Assembly: GCA_039812465.1 (NCBI GenBank)
Contig: JBDIAS010000169.1
Span: 1 to 6,748 of the forward strand
Length of the DNA: 6,748 nt
Source of the DNA: Austwickia sp039812465
GTDB lineage: Bacteria > Actinomycetota > Actinomycetes > Actinomycetales > Dermatophilaceae
Reading direction: 5' to 3'
Under the pieces are notes generated by a model that saw only the letters and a program-made list of their open reading frames with translations, searched no databases and was not told the origin of the DNA. Below, piece by piece: positions 1 to 4,464 of the stretch. Position 1 is the stretch's first letter, and each line of letters starts with the position of its first letter. A program made the position numbers and the translations under genes.

Positions 1-263
1 GAAATGTCCGGGGGTCCAGAGTCGGTGCTCGGTGTGGTGGTTGGCCGCGGACTCGCTTCTTCGGCGGCGATGTTCGTCGTCGATGGGGACATGCCTTGCT
101 CGGCGTGGACTCTCCTGTAGGAGCGTCTTCGTCGAGGACCGAGTGTCCGGTTCGATCGAGGGCGTCAGTGTCGGTCACGGCGTACCAGTGGGTGAGACGC
201 CGCGGGCTGGGGCGCCCGTGGGCAGGAGATGCGCGGTGGGTGCTCGGGTTATGCGTACGTTTG

Positions 264-296
264 CCGCCCGCGGGCGGGAGGTGGCGCGAGCCACCT
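264..296. repeat. Adjacent GC palindrome and GNRA-loop hairpin
   Basis: Positions 264-277 form a perfect 14-bp palindrome (CCGCCCG/CGGGCGG). Two bases later, 279-285 (AGGTGGC) and 290-296 (GCCACCT) form a perfect 7-bp stem around a GCGA loop, which fits the stable GNRA tetraloop class if transcribed rightward. On the other strand the loop would be TCGC. Similar palindromes recur at 316-329 (CCGCCC gt GGGCGG) and 405-419 (GGTGGCC a GGCCACC), so the whole area is built of related inverted repeats. The role is unknown. Transcription termination, a protein-binding site or a dispersed extragenic repeat are all possible. Confidence 0.6.
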
Positions 297-452
297 GCGG
301 GTTGGCCGCCGTACTCCGCCCGTGGGCGGGAAGCGTCGGCCACCGAGCTCCCGGCAGGCCGGGTGAACACTCCTCGGTGCGGGTGAACTCTCGCTTCCGG
401 GCGGGGTGGCCAGGCCACCGGACTCCCCTGGGGCGGGGTGGGCTCCTCCGCT

Positions 453-490
453 ACCGGGTGAGCTCTCGCCTGAGCGAGTGTTCACCCGGT
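453..490. repeat. Long imperfect hairpin, possible bidirectional terminator
   Basis: The arms 453-469 (ACCGGGTGAGCTCTCGC) and 474-490 (GCGAGTGTTCACCCGGT) pair at 15 of 17 positions around a 4-base loop, CTGA. The stem is made from one direct and one inverted copy of the local 15-bp motif. There is no T-run on either side. Intrinsic terminators in actinobacteria often lack a U-tract, so it could end transcripts from the minus-strand operon that stops at 645, but the roughly 155-bp distance makes that uncertain. Confidence 0.55.
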
Positions 491-600
491 CTCGGGAGAG
501 TTCGGCCAAGGTGACCGGTGTCCGGTCGCGTCGCGGCTGGTGTCGGTCCGGGGAGGCCACCCGGGCCCGGGAGGGTTCGGTCGAGGTGACAGGTGTCCGG
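491..600. repeat. 35-bp direct repeat pair (491-525 and 566-600)
   Basis: The two copies start CTCGGGAGAGTTCGG and CCCGGGAGGGTTCGG and both end in GGTGTCCGG, matching at 30 of 35 positions with a 75-bp period. The five differences are spread over all three codon positions, which argues against coding constraint. A weaker third relative may lie at 149-174 (GGTTCGATCGAGG followed by CAGTGTCGG). The origin may be a local duplication, since the motif CGGGTGA also recurs around it. Confidence 0.65.
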
Positions 601-601
601 C

Positions 602-617
602 GGCTCGCGGGTGAGCC
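602..617 (-). terminator. Weak hairpin just downstream of the sigma operon
   Basis: GGCTC (602-606) and GAGCC (613-617) form a 5-bp stem with a 6-base loop, 28 bases after the stop codon of the membrane protein gene when read on the minus strand. There is no T-run. It is a candidate terminator by position only; the stem is short and may be fortuitous in this GC-rich repeat region. Confidence 0.3.
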
Positions 618-644
618 CTCGTCTGGAGGAAAGGTCTCCGGGGG

Positions 645-1952
645 TCAGGAGCGGCAGGCATCGGCGAGGGCGGCGCGCCAGTCCGCGCTCGACGCGACGT
701 TCAGCCCCCGGTCGAGCCCCCCGTCGCCCGATGCGCTCGTGACCACGGTGCCGCCGTGCACGACCGACCAGGGCGCATCGACCATGGCGCCGCTGGCGGT
801 GTCCACCACCAGCACAGGGTTTCCGGGGCTCGTGCCGACGATGACCAGGCCGTCCGAGGCGCCAAACAGGCGGTCGACGTCCCGCGGCAGATCCTGGATG
901 TGTTGCGGGTCGAGGCGGTAGTTCGCGGGGTCGTAGGCCATCAGGGTCCTACCGTCGACCCAGAGCAGGCGCCTCTCGTCGGCGGCCGTCTGCAAGGGGC
1001 GCAGCGTCACGTCGACGTGAGGTAGGGGCTGGGGCGGCACGTCGTCGGCGAGGTTCTTGGAGACGAGGCGCCCCGGAGCCCCCGGCTCTGGGGAGTCCAG
1101 GAGCCAGAGCAACTGGCCGGCAACGGCGAGGGGTTGGAACCGTCCGTAGCCGAGAATGCGCCGGTGCCCACCGTCGATCCGGTAGTCGACGACGCGATCG
1201 GTGCCCTCGGGGGCTGTGGGTCTGCTCGGTGCGACGCGCGTTTCGGCCCAGGTCACGCCGCCGTCGCCGAGGACCGGGGAGCCGGACGGGCTCCACCCAT
1301 CCGCGCCCGAAGCGGCGAGGACGCTCACGGTATCGGTCTGGGAATCCCACAGCCGGATCTCGGAGACGACGCCCATCACCTGCACGGCGTACGCCGCGTA
1401 CCGCCCATCCCATTGGCCCGCCGCCGTTTGCTGTGCCCGAAGGCTTCCGCCGTCGCCCGACGTCGTGCCCGCCGTCAGGTCCAGTACGCGCAGGGTGCGG
1501 TTCTCGCCGCCGGTCTCCACGATCGCCGTGGGATGGCCCTCACCCGGCAAGCGCGCCACCGAGCGCAGCACGTCGGTCGGCGCGACGTCGCGCAGATCGG
1601 CCTGGCCCGCGGGTCGCGCGAGGTGAGCCGCGAGAGGATCCGGAAGTCGGCCGCAGGGCGCGCCGCCCGCGTCCACGACCTGGAGCGACCCGTCCCCGGT
1701 CGCCGATTGCGTCGCCGCGGGCGGCGGGATGGCGGGGGAGAGCTGGGGCGGGCCGAAGAGGGGACCTGCGCCGAATGCCAGGGCCAGGGCGGTGACGCCC
1801 GCGACCCCCGAGCCGGCGACGCCGCCGAGCAGCGCGCGGCGTCGGCGCACGCGGCGGCGGCCGGCGGTCACGACGCCCTCGAGGTCCACCCTCATCGGGG
1901 GGACGGCCGCGGCGCGCAGGCCGGAAAGGACGTCGTCGTCATGAGTGGACAT
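645..1952 (-). CDS. Membrane-anchored putative regulator of the adjacent ECF sigma factor
   Basis: This 435-aa protein has a short cytoplasmic N-terminus (1-40) ending in the Arg-rich run GRRRVRRRRA, one hydrophobic segment (about 40-62, with LLGGVAGSGVAGVTALALAF) and a Pro/Ala linker (about 67-82). The remaining 350 or so residues would lie outside the membrane. That domain has repeated short strand-turn segments such as EIRLWDSQT, QLLWLLDS, RRLLWVDG and PVLVVDTASG, resembling blades of a beta-propeller. The Arg-rich flank predicts N-in topology. The gene starts within the sigma gene (14-bp overlap) behind a good ribosome site (GGGAGG, 5 bases before ATG), so translation is probably coupled. 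By position and topology I infer an anti-sigma factor or sensor. It lacks the HxxxCxxC zinc anti-sigma motif. Its only cysteines, C100 and C433, are both extracytoplasmic and could form a disulphide. Membrane protein: confident. Anti-sigma role: inference. Confidence 0.75.
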   Translation of the reverse strand: MSTHDDDVLSGLRAAAVPPMRVDLEGVVTAGRRRVRRRRALLGGVAGSGVAGVTALALAFGAGPLFGPPQLSPAIPPPAATQSATGDGSLQVVDAGGAPCGRLPDPLAAHLARPAGQADLRDVAPTDVLRSVARLPGEGHPTAIVETGGENRTLRVLDLTAGTTSGDGGSLRAQQTAAGQWDGRYAAYAVQVMGVVSEIRLWDSQTDTVSVLAASGADGWSPSGSPVLGDGGVTWAETRVAPSRPTAPEGTDRVVDYRIDGGHRRILGYGRFQPLAVAGQLLWLLDSPEPGAPGRLVSKNLADDVPPQPLPHVDVTLRPLQTAADERRLLWVDGRTLMAYDPANYRLDPQHIQDLPRDVDRLFGASDGLVIVGTSPGNPVLVVDTASGAMVDAPWSVVHGGTVVTSASGDGGLDRGLNVASSADWRAALADACRS

Positions 1953-2433
1953 GGTCGCCTCCCAGGGCGGTACGAAGGGCGCGGCGCCCGTCGGAACCGG
2001 CGGACTTCACGGTTCCGACGGAGACGCCGAGGATGTCGGCGACGTCGCGCTCGGACAGATCGGCCAGGTGCCGGAGCACGACCACCTGGCGCTGGCGCAG
2101 AGGCAGCGCCTCGAGAGCCCGTACGACGTCGACGCGCTCACCGACCGAGGCGCGAGCCGCGCCGTCGGGCGGGCGCGCCACCGGCGTCTCTCGGCGGCGC
2201 CGTCGCGTCTCGTCGATGTGCAGGTTGACGAGGATGCGGTGGACGTAGCCGTCGACGGGCCGCTCGTCGCGGACCAGACGCGGCCAGCGCACGTACAGGC
2301 GGGTGAGGGCCTCCTGGACCAGTTCCTCGGCGAGGATCGGGTCGCCGCACAGGTACCAGGCCGTGCGCAGCAGCGGTCCCGAACGCGCCTGGACGTAGTC
2401 CGTGAACTCACGTTCCGCGGCGGCCCGCATCAC
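1939..2433 (-). CDS. ECF sigma factor, SigE-like family (RNA polymerase sigma-70)
   Basis: This 164-aa protein is of normal length for a group 4 (extracytoplasmic function) sigma factor, which directs core RNA polymerase to a small regulon. Region 2 spans about 18-80: the segment LAEELVQEALTRLYVRWPRL (34-53) matches the conserved core-binding helix, and DGYVHRILVNLHIDETRRRR is typical of the region 2.4 side in the actinobacterial SigE-like family. A linker (80-100) leads to region 4 (about 104-158), with the helix-turn-helix LPLRQRQVVVLRHLADLSERDVADILGVSVGTVKS. The residues after TVKS (AGSDGRRALR) differ from the usual SRGL-type tail. The first codon is GTG at 2433 with ATG directly after it; GGAGG lies 6 or 9 bases upstream, so either works. 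There is no C-terminal SnoaL-type extension. The downstream overlapping membrane protein is its probable partner. Confidence 0.92.
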   Translation of the reverse strand: MMRAAAEREFTDYVQARSGPLLRTAWYLCGDPILAEELVQEALTRLYVRWPRLVRDERPVDGYVHRILVNLHIDETRRRRRETPVARPPDGAARASVGERVDVVRALEALPLRQRQVVVLRHLADLSERDVADILGVSVGTVKSAGSDGRRALRTALGGDHVHS

Positions 2434-2513
2434 GCCCCACCTCCGATCAGCGCCACGACGCTCGCATGGCGACCCGCCGTTGCCCCGGCGCCGTGCGACG
2501 TATCCTCACCCTT

Positions 2514-2541
2514 CCCACGCGGCGGCGCGCCGAAAGGTTGG
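2514..2541 (-). promoter_or_regulatory. Putative ECF-type promoter for the sigma operon
   Basis: On the minus strand a CCAACC element (2541-2536) is followed after 16 bases by CGTGGG (2519-2514). ECF sigma promoters typically have an AAC-core -35 and a CGT-containing -10 at 15-17 bases, so element type and spacing both fit. Transcription would begin near 2507, about 75 bases before the GTG/ATG start. Autoregulation by the encoded sigma factor is the natural inference, but no second promoter is in view for comparison. Confidence 0.45.
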
Positions 2542-2562
2542 GTTCGCGACACGGAAAGTTGG
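2531..2562 (-). repeat. Paired CCAAC(C)TTTC direct motifs 21 bp apart
   Basis: The minus strand reads CCAACTTTCCG (2562-2552) and CCAACCTTTCG (2541-2531). The shared CCAAC cores are offset by exactly 21 bp, two turns of B-DNA, which would place bound proteins on the same face. The downstream copy coincides with the proposed -35 element. The upstream copy has no suitable -10 partner, so it could be an activator site or a duplicated -35. Confidence 0.5.
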
Positions 2563-2608
2563 CTCACCACAGCGTACGGATCCCCGCGTGCCGCATCACG
2601 CCGCTGCC

Positions 2609-2783
2609 GCGCCGTGCCAGACCAGCACGGTGCCCGACCCGCGCCCCGCCGGACCAGCCCGGTGGCCGACGCGCGCCCCGCCGGACCAGCCCGGTGGCCG
2701 ACGCGCGCCCCGCCGGACCAGCCCGGTGCCCGACCCCACCGGTGCCCGACCCCACCGGTGCCCGACCCCACCCGTGCCCGACC
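2609..2783. repeat. Tandem repeat block: 32-bp units then 16-bp units
   Basis: Four 32-bp units occupy 2609-2640, 2641-2672, 2673-2704 and 2705-2736. The second and third are identical, the fourth differs at 2 positions and the first at 6. From 2725 the array changes to a 16-bp unit, GGTGCCCGACCCCACC, repeated exactly at 2725, 2741 and 2757 with a partial copy to 2783. The 16-bp unit resembles half of the 32-bp unit (GGTGGCCGACGCGCGC), so the larger repeat probably arose from the smaller period. Neither period is a multiple of three, so this is not a coding repeat. No spacers are present, so it is not a CRISPR. Confidence 0.92.
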
Positions 2784-2809
2784 AGATTGCGCCGGGGGCG
2801 TGCCAATCT
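2784..2809 (-). terminator. Possible terminator of the methyltransferase gene
   Basis: AGATTG (2784-2789) and CAATCT (2804-2809) form a perfect 6-bp stem, extendable by two GC pairs with one bulge on the minus strand, around a C-rich loop. It lies 7 bases beyond the methyltransferase stop codon on the transcribed strand. No T-run follows; instead transcription would enter the G-rich tandem repeats. Position fits a terminator, but strength is uncertain. Confidence 0.4.
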
Positions 2810-2816
2810 CGGGGGC

Positions 2817-3662
2817 TCAGGGGCGGGCCAGGATCTCCCCGTGGGTCATGGTGAACCAGGCGCCGGGGTCGGATCCCCAGTCCCGCCAGGCCCGGGCGAT
2901 CGACGCCAGCTCGTCGGCGTCGGCCAGGCCGCGCTCGAGCGCCTGACCCGCGAACGAGGACTCCACCGCCCGGTGCGACCAGCTCTCGCCCCACCAGGCC
3001 GTCGCTTCCGCGGTGGCGTAGCACCACACGCTCGCGGTCGCGGTGACGTCGGTCAGCTCGGCCGCGAGGGCCCAGGACCGCAGCCGCCGGCCGGCGTCGG
3101 AATGCGCCCGGTTGCCGGCGCTCAGCTCCTGGTAGAGCTCCATCCACCGGTCGAGCCCGGAGGAGGTGGGCCACCATCGCATCGAGCCGTAATCGCATTC
3201 CCGCGCCGCGACGAGGCCCCCGGGGGCGGTCACGCGCGCCATCTCCCGCAGCGCCGCGACCGGGTCGGGGAGGTGGTGGAGAACCTGGTGGGCGTGCACG
3301 ACGTCGAACGCGCCATCCTCGTACGGCAGCGCGCCCACGTCCGCGACCTCGAACCGCACGCACTCCTGGGCCCGCTGGGCTGCCTCGGCGCGGGCGGCCT
3401 CGATCGCGGCGGGCGCGGAATCCACGCCGACCACGCGCCCGCTGCCACCCGCCTCGCCGTTGCCCGTCCCATCGTCGCCGGTCCCGTCGTCGAGCGCGGC
3501 CGCCAGGTCGAGGGTGATCGTGCCGGGGCCGCAGCCGACGTCCAGCAGGCTCATGCCAGGGCGCAGGTGGGGCAGCAGGTACGCGGCGCTGTCCGCAGCG
3601 GTTCGGCCGGCGTGGGACGCCAACACGCTGGCGTGGTGCCCGTGGGTGTAGCGCTCGCTCAT
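2817..3662 (-). CDS. Class I SAM-dependent methyltransferase (UbiE-like)
   Basis: This 281-aa protein has the Rossmann methyltransferase fold. Motif I is LLDVGCGPGTITLDLA (39-54), which binds S-adenosylmethionine. The acidic end of strand 2 is VVGVDSAPAAIEAA (77-90). Motif II/III is FEVADVGALPYEDGAFDVVHAHQVLHHLPDP (104-134), and GGLVAARECD (148-157) follows on the next strand. This set matches the UbiE/Methyltransf_11 type used on small molecules. The C-terminal half (160-281) is Trp-rich and probably forms the substrate lid. The N-terminus (SERYTHGHHASVLASHAGRT) is typical of a subgroup of bacterial small-molecule methyltransferases. The substrate cannot be told from sequence. An unusual low-complexity insert, DDGTGDDGTGNGEAGGSG (58-75), lies between motif I and strand 2. 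The ATG at 3662 has GAGGGG six bases upstream. It is not tightly coupled to either neighbour and is probably transcribed alone. Confidence 0.92.
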   Translation of the reverse strand: MSERYTHGHHASVLASHAGRTAADSAAYLLPHLRPGMSLLDVGCGPGTITLDLAAALDDGTGDDGTGNGEAGGSGRVVGVDSAPAAIEAARAEAAQRAQECVRFEVADVGALPYEDGAFDVVHAHQVLHHLPDPVAALREMARVTAPGGLVAARECDYGSMRWWPTSSGLDRWMELYQELSAGNRAHSDAGRRLRSWALAAELTDVTATASVWCYATAEATAWWGESWSHRAVESSFAGQALERGLADADELASIARAWRDWGSDPGAWFTMTHGEILARP

Positions 3663-3739
3663 CGCAATCCCCTCGTCGTCGGTCCCGCGAACGGCCCTGT
3701 CATGTCATCGCCCCGCGAGCACCTTCTCACCCGAAGGAG

Positions 3740-3762
3740 AATGCGGGCGTCGCCCGATCATT
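3740..3762 (-). terminator. Inverted repeat after the toxin gene, terminator or operator
   Basis: The sequence AATG-CGGGCG-T-CGCCCG-AT-CATT is a near-complete inverted repeat with a 2-base bulge, beginning 17 bases after the toxin stop codon on the minus strand. As RNA it would form a compact GC hairpin, consistent with a terminator without a T-run. It also sits upstream of the methyltransferase gene, so an operator for that gene is the alternative. Confidence 0.4.
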
Positions 3763-3779
3763 CCCACGCGCCTCGACAC

Positions 3780-4103
3780 TCAGCAATCGAGGGCGACGGC
3801 GACCGCCTCGCAGATCTCGCGAGAGCGTGCCGACGAGAGGCTACCGACGCGTTCGGTGAGGAAGCCGACCGAGATGCTCTCGAGGCTGTCCGTGGACGCC
3901 ACGCATGTCCGCGGAACGGGATCACGGCGCGGATCAAGCTCTACCTCGCTCGGAAGGCCTCGGATCGTGGTGCTGCAAGGGGCGACGATCGCGCGTCGTC
4001 GCGCCGCGATCGCCGCGTCGCGGGAGAGGATCACGACCGGCCGGCGGCCGATCTCGGGGAACTCACACCACCAGATGTCGCCGCGGCGGGGCAGGTCGTT
4101 CAC
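3780..4103 (-). CDS. mazF: MazF/PemK-type mRNA endoribonuclease toxin
   Basis: This is the toxin of a type II toxin-antitoxin pair. MazF enzymes cleave single-stranded RNA at short sequence motifs and stop growth when the antitoxin is lost. I start it at GTG 4103, giving 107 aa, because this overlaps the antitoxin stop by 4 bp (GTGA) and places the family signature RRGDIWWCEF at residues 6-15. Upstream in-frame codons only extend into antitoxin sequence. GRRPVVILSRD (19-29) carries the conserved arginine, and PCSTTIRGLPSEVEL (42-56) the conserved threonine region, that form the active site in studied MazF proteins. The strand VASTDSLESISVGFLTERVGSLS (68-90) and the final helix also fit. Length is normal and nothing appears broken. 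Weak GTG start plus coupling to the antitoxin would keep toxin output below antitoxin output. Confidence 0.92.
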   Translation of the reverse strand: MNDLPRRGDIWWCEFPEIGRRPVVILSRDAAIAARRRAIVAPCSTTIRGLPSEVELDPRRDPVPRTCVASTDSLESISVGFLTERVGSLSSARSREICEAVAVALDC

Positions 4104-4354
4104 GGTGCGATGCGGGCTCGTTGCGCTGCCAGTGCGAAGGACTCGAGATCGCCCCACTCGTCCTGCGAGTCCACCGGCTGCGCCGCGTATGCCATCGCAT
4201 AAGCGGCGTCGATCTCGGCCCGCCGGTGTCCTGCGAGGAACGCCGTGAGGGCCGCGTCGATCAGTGAGGCGTCGCTTTTGGGGCCCTCATACAGTGCTCG
4301 GGCCCGGGCCAGGAGCTCAGGATCGACCGTCGTGCTCAGTCGGATGCGTGCCAT
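4100..4354 (-). CDS. Ribbon-helix-helix antitoxin of the MazF toxin
   Basis: From the ATG at 4354 this is an 84-aa protein. Residues 2-9 (ARIRLSTT) form the expected DNA-binding beta-strand, followed by helices at about 11-23 (DPELLARARALYE) and 27-40 (KSDASLIDAALTAF), which is the CopG/RHH dimer fold. The C-terminal tail, with VDSQDEWGDLESF (61-73), is acidic and aromatic, as in actinobacterial antitoxins where this tail occludes the MazF active site. It is therefore an RHH-type rather than AbrB-type MazE. The upstream in-frame stretch (to 4450) lacks a sensible N-terminus and crosses the operator, so I reject the longer start. There is no Shine-Dalgarno sequence before ATG 4354; CATGCT seven to twelve bases upstream could be a -10 for a leaderless message. 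It is translationally coupled to the toxin by a 4-bp overlap. Confidence 0.88.
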   Translation of the reverse strand: MARIRLSTTVDPELLARARALYEGPKSDASLIDAALTAFLAGHRRAEIDAAYAMAYAAQPVDSQDEWGDLESFALAAQRARIAP

Positions 4355-4371
4355 GCCATAAGCATGGCACG
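4347..4371. promoter_or_regulatory. Perfect inverted repeat over the antitoxin start, likely operator
   Basis: CGTGCCATGC (4347-4356) and GCATGGCACG (4362-4371) are perfect 10-bp inverted arms around the 5-base spacer CATAA. The antitoxin ATG (4354-4352) lies inside the left arm. RHH antitoxins usually bind such palindromes in their own promoter and repress, more strongly in complex with toxin, so this is a strong candidate autoregulatory site. In mRNA the same repeat could form a hairpin that hides the start codon. Confidence 0.7.
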
Positions 4372-4451
4372 TGTGTAGGACGACGACGAGCGGGATCGCG
4401 TGGACCGTGGGGCCTCGGGCGGAGGCGAACGTGCCATCGCGGGTGGCCAAC

Positions 4452-4457
4452 TAGGAT
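4452..4457 (+). promoter_or_regulatory. -10 element TAGGAT of a leaderless metG promoter
   Basis: TAGGAT fits the actinobacterial housekeeping -10 (TANNNT) and ends exactly 7 bases before the metG ATG at 4465, so transcription would start at or next to the A of the start codon. No good -35 is visible at 17-18 bases upstream (ACGTGC, or TGCCAT at a shorter spacing), which is common in these promoters. The only competing ribosome-site candidate is the weak AGGA inside the same hexamer. Confidence 0.65.
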
Positions 4458-4464
4458 CGGGCCC

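Larger units (their letters stand above)
360..621. repeat. Dispersed 15-bp motif CGGGTGARCNCTCG, 4 direct and 1 inverted copy
   Basis: The motif begins at 360 (CGGGTGAACACTC), 380 (CGGGTGAACTCTCGC), 455 (CGGGTGAGCTCTCGC) and 608 (CGGGTGAGCCCTCG) in direct orientation. It occurs inverted at 474-488 (GCGAGTGTTCACCCG). Differences cluster at two positions, a purine at position 8 and a variable base at position 10, as expected of a consensus binding site or a decaying repeat. Spacing between copies is irregular (20, 75 and 153 bp), so this is neither a tandem array nor a CRISPR. Confidence 0.7.
1..644. other. Gene-free, repeat-rich intergenic region
   Basis: I find no credible gene here. The open frames on either strand give arginine-, glycine- and serine-rich translations with no recognisable domain, and they overlap each other in several frames without the third-position GC bias seen in the real genes. 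Instead the stretch is dense in palindromes and short repeats (listed separately): GC-rich palindromes near 264-277, 279-296, 316-329 and 405-419, a recurring 15-bp motif, a 38-bp hairpin and a 35-bp direct repeat. It lies just 3' of the minus-strand sigma/membrane-protein operon, so some hairpins may serve as its terminators. A gene running off the left edge cannot be excluded, but nothing in the first 100 bases supports one. Confidence 0.7.
2434..2816. other. 383-bp intergenic region between methyltransferase and sigma genes
   Basis: This region holds no supported gene; frames through it are repeat translations or extensions of shadow frames. From high to low coordinates (the direction of minus-strand transcription) it holds a possible terminator hairpin (2784-2809), the tandem-repeat block with a G-quadruplex motif (2609-2783), about 45 bp without visible features, and paired CCAAC(C)TTTC motifs with a likely ECF promoter (2514-2562). 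An untranslated leader of roughly 75 bp then runs to the sigma start. Confidence 0.75.

Noticed and set aside
1..105. Minus-strand gene running off the left edge (translation ending in HRLWTPGHF at the edge)
   Set aside because: The frame is short, with a stop just upstream of about 170, and is Arg/Ser/His-rich with no recognisable family, so it is too weak to call.
32..514. Possible small protein in the left end
   Set aside because: The frame has no ribosome site or domain, lacks coding-type third-position bias, and runs through hairpins and repeats.
7..646. Shared 10-mer TCCGGGGGTC at 7-16 and 637-646, each preceded by GAAA, as flanking direct repeats of a mobile element
   Set aside because: The match is short and G-rich, does not extend cleanly, and there is no transposase or terminal inverted repeat; chance is a sufficient explanation.
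1134..2228. 364-codon plus-strand open frame opposite the sigma operon
   Set aside because: It is antisense to the membrane protein and sigma genes, is Arg/Ala-rich and has no motif.
2609..2783. CRISPR array
   Set aside because: The units are contiguous with no unique spacers, the period changes from 32 to 16 bp, and no cas genes are present.
2466..4202. 578-codon open frame on the plus strand across the tandem repeats, methyltransferase and toxin
   Set aside because: It crosses noncoding repeats and is antisense to two well-supported genes. Its translation is Pro/Arg/Gly-rich and repetitive, without any recognisable domain.
4264..4464. N-terminal extension of MetRS to position 4264
   Set aside because: The added residues are antisense to the antitoxin gene, and the conserved MetRS N-terminus begins at ATG 4465, right after a TAGGAT -10 element.
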